64,000 nt of DNA from Paenibacillus sedimenti (GTDB lineage: Bacteria > Bacillota > Bacilli > Paenibacillales > NBRC-103111). Shown here in pieces: positions 53,007-60,322 of the stretch. The DNA is taken from the NCBI RefSeq assembly GCF_014534655.1, contig NZ_JACVVD010000001.1:930001-994000 (forward strand). The letters are read 5' to 3'. Every line of letters begins with the position of its first letter. Within the stretch, counting starts at the first letter, position 1. Both the position numbers and the translations under genes were made by a program. The notes below the pieces were generated by a model that was not told the origin of the DNA, did no database searches, and was given only the letters and a program-made list of their open reading frames with translations.

Positions 53007-53213
53007 CTAACGTTTGAAGCTAGATAGTTGTTGTTCAGCAATTTGTACCAATCGTCTGGTAATGTTACCGCCAACGGCACCGGCATCGCGAGTTGCTAAG
53101 TTACCGTTATAGCCTGGAGAGAGTGGAATACCAATTTCCTGAGCGACTTCTAACTTTAGTTGATTCAATGCTGCCTTTGCTTGTTGCACGACTAAAGTGT
53201 TATTGTTAGCCAT
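53007..53213 (-). CDS. Alpha/beta-type small acid-soluble spore protein
   Basis: 68 residues with both conserved SASP blocks: AKAALNQLKLEVAQEIGI and DAGAVGGNITRRLVQIAEQQL. These proteins coat and protect DNA in the dormant spore and are degraded by the GPR protease at germination (cleavage within the EIG region). Expression should be forespore-specific. AAGGAG precedes the ATG. It establishes that the organism forms endospores. Confidence 0.93.
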   Translation of the reverse strand: MANNNTLVVQQAKAALNQLKLEVAQEIGIPLSPGYNGNLATRDAGAVGGNITRRLVQIAEQQLSSFKR

Positions 53214-53345
53214 TCAAAATCATCTCCTTGTATTTGGTACACCAGTATTATTTGAATGTTCAGATTATTTATTCAAAGTTTAACAAAAAAATTTTAATTG
53301 CCGCTTTTCCCGCATTCCATTTGGTTTTTAGGAAGAAATTAATAA

Positions 53346-53371
53346 GCCCCCTTCCATTTAAGAAAGGGGGC
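53346..53371 (-). terminator. Hairpin after the acidic 51-residue gene
   Basis: GCCCCCTT and AAGGGGGC form a perfect 8-bp stem with a 10-nt loop, 20 nt past the stop codon; the T run on the minus strand is short. Confidence 0.65.
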
Positions 53372-53390
53372 CGCTTGTATATATTAAGAA

Positions 53391-53546
53391 TTATTCCTCT
53401 TCGGATTCCGGACTTTCATCAGTTGCCGCAACTTCCTGGATTGCTTCAACTTCTTCCCCAGTCGATTCTTCGCCGACTACGTCTTCAACGGATTCTTCGG
53501 CGTTTTCTTCTTCATTCACGGATACTACTTCTTCCTCTTGGCTCAT
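53391..53546 (-). CDS. Highly acidic small protein (51 aa)
   Basis: ATG preceded by AGGAGGTGA, a near-perfect anti-SD match 4 nt away, so expression should be strong. About 40% of residues are Asp or Glu (starts MSQEEEVVSVNEEENAEESV), with no basic residue. It is probably unstructured. No family is recognised. It lies next to the SASP gene on the same strand, but with its own hairpin. Confidence 0.65.
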   Translation of the reverse strand: MSQEEEVVSVNEEENAEESVEDVVGEESTGEEVEAIQEVAATDESPESEEE

Positions 53547-53850
53547 ATGGTCACCTCCTCCGATACGTATAGTATCATAATATCGTTTTTTTGAAGGAAG
53601 GACAAGTAGGGTTAGCGTTAATATGTTAGATTTAACAGGAACTTAATGTGATTGTCAATTTGCGCGTTTAATCCCGTCAAAATTGGTCGCACGCTGTTTT
53701 AATAAGTTGAATTCACACGGAGAGGACTGGTATTTCAGCCTCTATTTCGAATGATACATAACGTATTAATCCCAATCTGTAAATGGATGTCCGAAGCGTG
53801 CAAGCTTACATAGCATGTTTCGTCCTGATCTGAATATATATGTGGCAAAG

Positions 53851-53881
53851 GAGAGACTTTGGGCTATGCTCAAAGATCCCT
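53851..53881 (+). repeat. 31-nt hairpin element, copy 2
   Basis: GAGAGACTTTG-G-GCTA-TG-CTCAAAGATCCCT matches copy 1 at 9945-9975 at 28 of 31 positions. The A-to-G change in the stem keeps pairing as G-T, consistent with a conserved RNA hairpin. It ends 7 nt before the AGGAGG of the next gene. Apart from this the 354-nt gap (53547-53900) shows no gene. Confidence 0.6.
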
Positions 53882-53900
53882 ATATTTAGGAGGAATCCAA

Positions 53901-54227
53901 ATGAATCGGTCCGATGTTATTTTGGAACTTCAGCTCGTACCTGAGCTGTTAAAGCAGGCCGAAGCCATTTATGTAGATGCGGTTAATGAGCTAGCTTTAG
54001 CAAAGCATCAACTGTTGGCCAAAGAATGCGAGGTAATCGGGGAAGGATTGGTTACAGGAAAGAATGAATTGCAAAGACAAGCAGAGCTATGGCCGTATAC
54101 CAGGGATTTGCAACAGCAAGTTCTGCGTATGGAAGCTTCCGTAGAGCATACCAAGGTGGAATTCCATTATTACAAAAGGAAGCTGGAAAATTTGCAAACG
54201 ATCGCGAAGATGATGATCATATTGTAA
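53901..54227 (+). CDS. Helical hypothetical protein (108 aa)
   Basis: ATG at 53901 with AGGAGG 7 nt upstream; an earlier in-frame ATG at 53859 overlaps the repeat element and is rejected. The product starts MNRSDVILELQLVPELLKQA and is predicted almost wholly helical with heptad-like spacing (YTRDLQQQVLRMEASVEHTK), so it is likely a coiled coil. No family is recognised. A terminator follows. Confidence 0.65.
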   Translation: MNRSDVILELQLVPELLKQAEAIYVDAVNELALAKHQLLAKECEVIGEGLVTGKNELQRQAELWPYTRDLQQQVLRMEASVEHTKVEFHYYKRKLENLQTIAKMMIIL

Positions 54228-54258
54228 TCCTCAGTTCATATGATATTTTGGATGAAGA

Positions 54259-54286
54259 GTCTGCAACCCTTTGCAGGCTTTTTTCA
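54259..54286 (+). terminator. Terminator of the 108-residue gene
   Basis: CTGCAA and TTGCAG pair around CCCT, followed by GC and six T. Confidence 0.8.
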
Positions 54287-54400
54287 TGATGGAAAGATAA
54301 ATAAGATTTTGTTTATTTCGAACGTTTACGGGTGAATCCAGTTGCGCATCCTAAGGGTAGATTTTGTAAAACGACTAGTAACTAGGAGGAACCTTAAGCA

Positions 54401-54952
54401 ATGAAGTCAATCCATATTCTTATGACTGCCACTATGATGATGCTTCTGCTTAGTGGCTGTCAAACTACTCAAAACGTAGCAACGATAGAAGCGGCAGCTC
54501 CGCCACAAGAAATTAACGTTCCATTGATTGGCGCTACCGGACAAAAAATAGGTAACGCTAAGGTATTAGCTGTCCAAGAGGGAGTAAGGATCGAGGTCCA
54601 AGTCAGCGGGTTGAAACCAGGACTGCACGGATTGCACATTCATGAGAAGGCTGTCTGTGAAGCGCCGGCTTTCGAATCCGCAGGGACACATTTTAATCCA
54701 ACGCATATGGAGCATGGCTTTCACAATTCCAAAGGCTATCACGCAGGAGACTTACCGAATTTGTTAGTTGATGCGCAAGGGAATGGCAATTATGATGTCA
54801 TCGCAAAAACGGTTGTCCTCCTACCGGACAAGCCCAATTCGCTGCTAAAAACAGGAGGCACCAGCATCGTCATTCATGAACAGGTGGACGATTATAAAAC
54901 GGATCCGAGTGGCAACTCTGGCAAACGCATCGCTTGTGGAGCAGTGAAATAA
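54401..54952 (+). CDS. sodC: Cu/Zn-family superoxide dismutase lipoprotein
   Basis: 183 residues: signal with lipobox LLSGC (Cys ~20), then a SodC fold. Metal ligands appear complete: GLHIH, GTHFNP, GYHAGD and VIHEQ histidines with the Zn Asp; the disulfide pair is in HEKAVC and RIACG. B. subtilis YojM is the nearest known relative and is reported to lack a copper ligand; here none is obviously missing. It would act outside the membrane. AGGAGG precedes the ATG. The next gene starts 24 nt after its stop. Confidence 0.88.
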   Translation: MKSIHILMTATMMMLLLSGCQTTQNVATIEAAAPPQEINVPLIGATGQKIGNAKVLAVQEGVRIEVQVSGLKPGLHGLHIHEKAVCEAPAFESAGTHFNPTHMEHGFHNSKGYHAGDLPNLLVDAQGNGNYDVIAKTVVLLPDKPNSLLKTGGTSIVIHEQVDDYKTDPSGNSGKRIACGAVK

Positions 54953-54975
54953 TTGAAGGGACTGACGTATCCATC

Positions 54976-55461
54976 ATGATTAAGACACAAGACCTTAAAC
55001 TGCAAATCGACGAGTTGACCAAACAAAATGATATGGTGCTCATTGAGCTTGAACAAGTTAAGAAAATGCTGATGAGCGCGGGCAGCTCGCAGATCTCTCA
55101 AGGTACCGGACAAAATCAGAGCCAGAATCAAAACGCCGGTCAAAGTGCCGGAACAAGCGGACAGCAAGCTTCTGGCGCTAACCAACAGGGTCAAGGGCAA
55201 GCTCAAGCTCAAAGCCAGAATGCGAATCAAAGCGGATCTAGTGGGTTGCAAGTATCTGATCTAGCCTACGAGTTGTTGAAAATAAAAGATCTTGTTGAGA
55301 AGCTGGAGCAGAAAACGTCTCAATATGTAAGCAGCCAGACGAATGGGGCTTTAACCGAAAAAGATGCTGTTAACCTTGTACTTACCCTGATGAACGGCAT
55401 GGTGGATTGGGCAACTGAATTTGTTTCGTCAAAAGCCTCTTCCAACGGGCAAGTTCAGTAA
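54976..55461 (+). CDS. Hypothetical protein with Gln/Gly/Ser/Asn-rich linker (161 aa)
   Basis: Starts MIKTQDLKLQIDELTKQNDM. An N-terminal coiled coil (~1-35) is joined by a low-complexity linker (~40-90) of Gln, Asn, Gly and Ser to a second helical part (LAYELLKIKDLVEKLEQ). It has no signal peptide. Spacing to the AAGGGA upstream is long, so the start is not certain. The proximity to sodC suggests one transcript. A terminator follows. No family is recognised. Confidence 0.6.
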   Translation: MIKTQDLKLQIDELTKQNDMVLIELEQVKKMLMSAGSSQISQGTGQNQSQNQNAGQSAGTSGQQASGANQQGQGQAQAQSQNANQSGSSGLQVSDLAYELLKIKDLVEKLEQKTSQYVSSQTNGALTEKDAVNLVLTLMNGMVDWATEFVSSKASSNGQVQ

Positions 55462-55479
55462 GTAATATGTCATTTTATG

Positions 55480-55516
55480 ACAAAAGAGCCGCTCTTCGCG
55501 ACTCTTTTGTTCTTTT
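55480..55516 (+). terminator. Terminator after the linker-rich protein
   Basis: ACAAAAGAG (55480-55488) pairs with CTCTTTTGT (55502-55510), followed by a T-rich run. Confidence 0.85.
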
Positions 55517-55678
55517 TGTCGAAATCCGGATCATTCCATCAAAATATATTAAGAAGGATTTGATCGATTTTTTAGGCGTTTCGACAATATGCACTTATTT
55601 ACAGAAGCTGGAATGACCGATAAAGTATAGAATAGAAAAAGATAAAACATAGACAAACTATTGATGAGGTGTGGAGCC

Positions 55679-55858
55679 ATGAGAGAAATCGATATTAACC
55701 ACTTAATGAGTCAGCTCGGACTATCTTCAGTTGATTTTGTGAGATGGCAAACAGAACAAACCAATCATTCCGAAGTGGAGGAGCCTTGCATCATCGAGAC
55801 CCCGGTTGATTCGCTCGCCGAACTGTCGTCTGGATCATCCATTGAACTTGCCTATTAG
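55679..55858 (+). CDS. Small hypothetical protein (59 aa)
   Basis: ATG at 55679 with GAGGTG 7 nt upstream; an in-frame ATG at 55661 is less good. The product begins MREIDINHLMSQLGLSSVDF and has an acidic C-terminal half. No motif is recognised. It is alone, with about 330 nt of apparently non-coding DNA after it. Confidence 0.5.
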   Translation: MREIDINHLMSQLGLSSVDFVRWQTEQTNHSEVEEPCIIETPVDSLAELSSGSSIELAY

Positions 55859-56054
55859 TTTGTACTAGAAAGGATTCTTAAACAGCTATACCATCCGTTT
55901 AACGGCCACTTGTGCAGCAGCCTCTTAGGTTTTTAAGCTGATCGGAAATGAATCGTTTCGCCAGCTTCCTCAATGACCCCTTGTAAATACATTTTCATGA
56001 ACACGACTGAAGGTTTGATAGAGTTTATAATTTTTTTTAATTTCTAATCGGTAG

Positions 56055-56084
56055 GAATGGGGTCTAAATCCCATTCTTTTTTTT
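56055..56084 (+). terminator. Intrinsic terminator upstream of the sugar cluster
   Basis: GAATGGG and CCCATTC pair around an 8-nt loop, followed by eight T. The gap 55859-56186 holds this and, on the minus strand, a 21-codon open fragment without a ribosome site. Confidence 0.8.
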
Positions 56085-56186
56085 GTTACAACATGAATTT
56101 GTCCGGGGGACGCTAGTTTATTTACAGATGGATGGGGGAATGCTTGGAACAGAAGAGAGGACTTATCGGAGGTGGAAAACATCGCG

Positions 56187-56885
56187 ATGAAGACAATCGT
56201 CATTATTCCTGCTTACAATGAAGAGAAGAGCATCGCCAACGTAATTTCATCGATCCAAAGCGCGCTGCCTGATGCAGATATTGTTGTCATTAACGATGGT
56301 TCGGCGGATCAAACCTCATCCGTTGCCCGCTCAACGGAACATGCTGCCGTGATCGATTTACCTGTAAATTTAGGGATCGGCGGTGCCATGCAGACCGGGT
56401 ATTTATATGCTTATCGGAACGGGTATGATCTTGCTATACAGATCGATGCAGATGGACAGCATGATCCTCATGAGCTATTCAAAATTATGGAACCCATCTT
56501 GAATCATCAGGCGGATTGCTGTATCGGGTCTCGATTTTTGCAAAAAACCGATTATCGACAGGCCTGGATTCGTAGAATCGGGATATGGTTCTTTACATGG
56601 ATGATTCAGTGGATGATAGGTAAAACATATACAGATCCAACCTCAGGATTCCGTGCTGTGAACCGTAGGATCATTCAACGATTCGCTGCCTATTATCCTG
56701 AAGATTATCCGGAGGTGGAGGCGATTGTATGGCTCGAGCGGCAGAAATTCCGCGTACGGGAAGTATCCGTTGTCATGCATTCCCGCCAAGCGGGCCGCTC
56801 ATCGATTACACCCATGAAATCGCTGTATTATATGATCAAGGTTTCCTTAGCCGTATGTATGACTAGAATTCGCAATGTGAGTTGA
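56187..56885 (+). CDS. Family-2 glycosyltransferase (polyprenyl-phosphate sugar synthase type)
   Basis: About 232 residues with GT-A motifs: VIIPAYNEEKSI at the start, INDGSADQT for nucleotide binding, QIDADGQHDP with the DxD metal site, and SGFRAVNR. Without C-terminal membrane spans it resembles dolichol-phosphate-mannose synthases that load a sugar on undecaprenyl phosphate. The ATG follows GGAGGT at 13 nt. It heads a four-gene cluster; its stop overlaps the next ATG by one base (TGATG). Confidence 0.88.
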   Translation: MKTIVIIPAYNEEKSIANVISSIQSALPDADIVVINDGSADQTSSVARSTEHAAVIDLPVNLGIGGAMQTGYLYAYRNGYDLAIQIDADGQHDPHELFKIMEPILNHQADCCIGSRFLQKTDYRQAWIRRIGIWFFTWMIQWMIGKTYTDPTSGFRAVNRRIIQRFAAYYPEDYPEVEAIVWLERQKFRVREVSVVMHSRQAGRSSITPMKSLYYMIKVSLAVCMTRIRNVS

Positions 56886-57235
56886 TGGATATGAATATAT
56901 ACATGCTCGCCATTACCTTTTGCCTGGTATTCTTATTTATGACGATAGAGCTGATTCGACGTCAGAAGCTTCAAGAGCAGTATGCCATCCTATGGCTCAT
57001 GCTAGGCTTTATTATGGCGCTGTTCAGTTTGTTTCCGAATATGCTGGGTCCAATATCCCGTTTGATGCAAATTCATTATGCTCCTTCTTTGCTATTCCTC
57101 GTTGGTTTGCTGTTTTCGCTTGTATTCATCATGCATTTGACCATCGTCATTTCCAAGCTTCACCGTAAACTGACAAGACTCGTCCAGGAAGTAGCCCTGC
57201 TGCGGGAGCAAGTTAGAAGAGAGGGATCAGAATGA
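56885..57235 (+). CDS. DUF2304 membrane protein
   Basis: 116 residues with three membrane segments (residues ~2-22, ~33-52, ~65-90) and a charged coiled-coil tail ending LLREQVRREGSE. DUF2304 proteins occur next to GT2 genes and probably assist the transfer or flipping of lipid-linked sugars. It overlaps the GT2 stop by 1 nt and the next gene by 4 nt, so all are co-translated. Confidence 0.8.
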   Translation: MDMNIYMLAITFCLVFLFMTIELIRRQKLQEQYAILWLMLGFIMALFSLFPNMLGPISRLMQIHYAPSLLFLVGLLFSLVFIMHLTIVISKLHRKLTRLVQEVALLREQVRREGSE

Positions 57236-57585
57236 TTCAAGTGACGCCGCTTGTCATCGTCTTATTGAACGTTCTCCTGTTAACGGGTGGACAAATTTTG
57301 TGGAAACTGGCTTTGAGCCGTACTCCGCTAACCGGGCTTAATAACCTGGGTACGGTTTTGATGCAACCTTACATTCTGCTCGGTTGCATGCTTTATGGAG
57401 TCGCAACGCTTTTATGGTTCGTAGCGCTAAGTCGGTTTGATCTCAGCCGAGTTTATCCGCTCCAATCCATAGCTTACGTAATTGGGGCGCTTTGCGGTTT
57501 GCTAATGTTCAAGGAAACGTTTACAACCTCACAGTGGATGGGACTCGTATTGCTTGTTGGCGGCGCTTGGATGTTAGCAAGATAG
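57232..57585 (+). CDS. EmrE/SMR-superfamily small membrane protein (ArnE/F-like)
   Basis: 117 residues with four membrane segments: a GGQILWKLALS first span, a second near residue 45, LSRVYPLQSIAYVIGALCGLL and a final WMGLVLLVGGAWML. It belongs to the DMT superfamily; the central YPLQ stretch resembles ArnE/ArnF-type lipid-sugar flippases. In this setting it probably moves the lipid-linked sugar made by the GT2 across the membrane. Drug export is the alternative. Confidence 0.82.
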   Translation: MIQVTPLVIVLLNVLLLTGGQILWKLALSRTPLTGLNNLGTVLMQPYILLGCMLYGVATLLWFVALSRFDLSRVYPLQSIAYVIGALCGLLMFKETFTTSQWMGLVLLVGGAWMLAR

Positions 57586-57599
57586 GGAGTGAGGGTTTC

Positions 57600-58811
57600 A
57601 TGAAAAAACGGAGTTTGTTAGGGTTAATACTCCTATTGACTGTTGCCTTGTATTTAAGGCTTCATTATGTACTGGAAGCGGAGTATGCACCCTTGGAGTG
57701 GGATCAGCTGGAATTTACGAAGACTGCGATTCAACTTCTTGAAAAAGGCATTTTTGCGTACCGGGATACGATACCGAATTCGCTGGTTACGCCCGGTTGG
57801 CCGATCATTTTAGCGGCTGTTTTTAGCCTTACAGGTTATGATCAATTAGAGCCTGCTTTGATGGTCGTCCGGGTGTTAAACTGTTTTGTCGCTTTAGGGG
57901 CAATTATGTTCATATATTTACTGGGAAGCCGATTGTTTCATCCCGTATCCGGTTTAATGGCGGCTGGGTTTGCGGCAGTTTATCCGTCATATGTATGGTC
58001 GGCATCACTCATACTAACGGAAGTTCCATTTTTGACGGTATTTACAGGAATGCTTTATATGCAAGTGCGGATCATACAAGAGAACAAGTGGAGAGATCAT
58101 GTATGGATGGGCTTATTGCTGGGGATTTGTGTGCTTATTCGACCAAATTCGCTCCCGATGGCCGTCATTCCTTATCTATTCCTCTGGTTTAAAGAGAAAA
58201 GGATAGATATGAAGCCAGCTTTGTACGCCGCCGCTTCATTTGCAATCGTCATGCTTCCTTGGTGGGTTCGAAATTTGCTAACGTTTCATGAATTTATTTT
58301 CATTGCAAAAGGGGAAGCAGGTAATCCGTTCCTAGGCGGAACGGATCCTTACTTCCAAGGCACCATTGACTGGAATCATATCGACAAAAATCATCAATTT
58401 GCCGAAGGGATCAAGCGGATTCAACAAGGATTTAAAGAGGATCCGATCTTGTGGATCAAGTGGTTGACAATCGGAAAATTGCTCGTATTTTTCAAAACGA
58501 TGTGGTGGGGGCCTTACCCGTTCTCCATACCGGAGTGGTATGCAAGCTTGCTAACGAAACTGCATAACTACCTGATTATCATTGGCAGCATAACGCTGGC
58601 CTTGTTTAGCTTACGAAACAGCTCTATCCGTTTTTTAGCCGTTGGTTTTCTTGTGTTTCTAAGTGTACATATGGTATTCATACCCGTTGATCGATATCTC
58701 TATGCGATGCTGCCCTTTCTCATGCTGGGAACAGCATATTTCGTGACGCAGATCGGGCTTCTGATACGTTATGCATGGACTACATCTCTAATGCTGCGGA
58801 AGGGGATTTAA
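57600..58811 (+). CDS. GT-C (PMT/ArnT-like) membrane glycosyltransferase
   Basis: About 403 residues with 10 or more membrane segments. After the first span the external loop has EYAPLEWDQLEF with acidic residues of the GT-C active site; PNSLVTPGWPIIL and the later LIRPNSLPMAV match GT39/ArnT-like enzymes. It would transfer the flipped sugar to a wall polymer, lipid or protein outside. ATG at 57600 follows GAGGG; a long upstream open stretch is not coding. The last 32 nt overlap the convergent CBS gene. Confidence 0.85.
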   Translation: MKKRSLLGLILLLTVALYLRLHYVLEAEYAPLEWDQLEFTKTAIQLLEKGIFAYRDTIPNSLVTPGWPIILAAVFSLTGYDQLEPALMVVRVLNCFVALGAIMFIYLLGSRLFHPVSGLMAAGFAAVYPSYVWSASLILTEVPFLTVFTGMLYMQVRIIQENKWRDHVWMGLLLGICVLIRPNSLPMAVIPYLFLWFKEKRIDMKPALYAAASFAIVMLPWWVRNLLTFHEFIFIAKGEAGNPFLGGTDPYFQGTIDWNHIDKNHQFAEGIKRIQQGFKEDPILWIKWLTIGKLLVFFKTMWWGPYPFSIPEWYASLLTKLHNYLIIIGSITLALFSLRNSSIRFLAVGFLVFLSVHMVFIPVDRYLYAMLPFLMLGTAYFVTQIGLLIRYAWTTSLMLRKGI

Positions 58812-59208
58812 ACATCTGCTTTGCGCAGTATTCGATTATGTCGCTCCTTCGCACGATTCCAATGAATTTGTCGGAATCGTCGACGACTGGAACGAAGTTC
58901 TGTACTTTAGCAAGCTCAATCAGATCATCCATTTCGGCATGAATGTGGACGGGCTTATTTTTCATTCGAAGCGGCACCTCTTCCAGCAGATGGCGATGAG
59001 CATTTTCAAAGCCAATGCCTTCTGAGTTTTTAAGGAACCAAAGCAGATCGCCTTCCGTTACGGTTCCGACATAGTGCCCTTCATCGGAAAGAATAGGTAC
59101 AGCCGTGTATCGATGATATTCCATCCGCTCCAGCGTTTGGCGAAGTGTCGCTTGTAATGTCGTAGTAATGACTTCGGATTTAGGTAAAAGGAAAAAAGCA
59201 ATATTCAT
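58780..59208 (-). CDS. CBS-domain protein (YkuL-like)
   Basis: About 142 residues made of two CBS motifs (YTAVPILSDEGHYVGTVTEG and VPVVDDSDKFIGIVRRSD). CBS pairs bind adenosyl compounds and act as energy or ligand sensors. It starts MNIAFFLLPK; an in-frame start 33 nt upstream would ignore the AAGGAG and is rejected. A recurrent leader hairpin lies directly before the ribosome site. Its 3' end overlaps the convergent glycosyltransferase gene. Confidence 0.88.
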   Translation of the reverse strand: MNIAFFLLPKSEVITTTLQATLRQTLERMEYHRYTAVPILSDEGHYVGTVTEGDLLWFLKNSEGIGFENAHRHLLEEVPLRMKNKPVHIHAEMDDLIELAKVQNFVPVVDDSDKFIGIVRRSDIIEYCAKQMFKSPSAALEM

Positions 59209-59213
59209 TTCGT

Positions 59214-59256
59214 AGCACTCCTTAGAGTTTTGCATATGCAAAACTTTCTTCGTAGA
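59214..59256 (-). promoter_or_regulatory. Recurrent leader hairpin before the CBS gene
   Basis: Minus-strand CTACGAAGAAAGTTTTGC, loop ATAT, GCAAAACT, then CTAAGGAG. The stem AGTTTTGC/GCAAAACT is 8 bp and perfect (59226-59233 with 59238-59245); the loop differs from the dapH copy while the stem is identical. Confidence 0.6.
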
Positions 59257-59334
59257 GTCGTCTTCACCTCTATTGTATCAAAAAAAGCGAATAGAATCTA
59301 AACCTTCGATGAATTCTATGAGAGAGGTGAATTT

Positions 59335-59799
59335 ATGAATCGAGCGCTAACAACCGCGTTAATTGGAATTGGTACAGCACAAGCGTTAAAAATTCCTATC
59401 ACTTATGTTAAGACTAAAGAATGGGACTGGTCCCAACTCATACAAACGGGAGGCATGCCCAGTTCCCACTCTGCCGGCGTATCCGCATTAGCTGCATACA
59501 TTGCGCTAAAACGCGGGTTATCAGCCATTGATTTTGCAGTGAGTTCAGTGTTTGGGGCTGTTGTCATGTACGATGCAATGGGCATTCGGCGTGCAGCTGG
59601 TGAAATTGCCATAGAAGTGAATGATTTGGATGAGCAGGTGGAGAGACTCGCCCGTCAGCATCCTGGGCTCTACCATGCGCGGAGACGTAAAGCACTAAAG
59701 GAACGGCTGGGTCATCTGCCGATAGAAGTGCTGGGTGGAGCATTATTGGGCGTGGCCGTCGGAGCATTCAGTTATTTGGTTGAGCAAAGTAACAAATGA
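59335..59799 (+). CDS. YuiD-like divergent PAP2-family protein (DUF212)
   Basis: 154 residues with three or four membrane segments. GGMPSSHSAGVSAL carries the PAP2 phosphatase core (SH), but the family is shortened and its phosphatase activity is unproven. AVVMYDAMGIRRAAG is the second family signature. It follows an AGAGAGG site and lies between the CBS and GNAT genes. B. subtilis YuiD is the nearest recalled relative. Confidence 0.85.
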   Translation: MNRALTTALIGIGTAQALKIPITYVKTKEWDWSQLIQTGGMPSSHSAGVSALAAYIALKRGLSAIDFAVSSVFGAVVMYDAMGIRRAAGEIAIEVNDLDEQVERLARQHPGLYHARRRKALKERLGHLPIEVLGGALLGVAVGAFSYLVEQSNK

Positions 59800-59870
59800 G
59801 CCTGCTTATAGACAACTTTTTGAGAATGGGATAAGATCAAGGAACGTTCTCAGAAAGGATGAAAGTCGAT

Positions 59871-60308
59871 ATGGAAACGATACGCGTAACAACGTCAGAG
59901 GAGCTGCAGGCATGCTTTCAAGTGCGTTTGAAAGTATTTGTTGAGGAACAGCAAGTTCCCGAAGAGTTGGAAATGGATGAGAAAGATGAATCCCCTGCAG
60001 CCTGCCATCATTTTCTCATTGTAGACGAGGGGCAACCTGTTGCGACTGCCCGTTGGTACTTCTATCAAGATAAAACAGCTAAATTCCAACGTGTTGCCGT
60101 TTTGAAAGAGTATCGGGGCAAAGGTCTGGGCAAGAAACTTATTGTAGAAATGGAAAAGCAAGCTCGCGAATTGAATGCCGAATCGGCAATTTTGGATGCT
60201 CAATGTCAGGCCGAGGGATTTTATAGCCAGCTTGGTTATAGGGTGATTTCGGAAGAGCCCTTTTATGATGCCGACATCTTACATGTCAGAATGCAAAAGC
60301 CGCTTTAA
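59871..60308 (+). CDS. GNAT acetyltransferase (YjcF-like)
   Basis: About 145 residues. The acetyl-CoA loop is YRGKGLGKKLIVEME, preceded by FQRVAVLKE, and the end is DADILHVRM. The N-terminal VRLKVFVEEQQVPEELEMD segment is typical of the ElaA/YjcF-type GNATs. The ATG at 59871 has an AAAGGA 12 nt upstream; the ATG at 59859 is too near it. The 3' end overlaps the convergent kinase gene by 4 nt at a shared terminator. Substrate unknown. Confidence 0.85.
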   Translation: METIRVTTSEELQACFQVRLKVFVEEQQVPEELEMDEKDESPAACHHFLIVDEGQPVATARWYFYQDKTAKFQRVAVLKEYRGKGLGKKLIVEMEKQARELNAESAILDAQCQAEGFYSQLGYRVISEEPFYDADILHVRMQKPL

Positions 60309-60322
60309 ATGAAAGCGGCTTT
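60296..60322. terminator. Bidirectional hairpin at overlapping stop codons
   Basis: AAAGCCGCTTT (60296-60306) and AAAGCGGCTTT (60312-60322) form a perfect 11-bp stem that includes both stop codons of the GNAT and the kinase. Confidence 0.7.

Noticed and set aside
55933-55998. 21-codon open fragment (MKMYLQGVIEEAGETIHF...) on the minus strand
   Set aside because: It looks protein-like but is too short, has no ribosome site and no match I can name; perhaps debris of a lost gene.
57492-57599. Upstream extension of the GT-C gene by 36 codons
   Set aside because: It overlaps the SMR-like gene and reads as non-protein-like sequence; the ATG at 57600 has a ribosome site and starts a normal membrane span.
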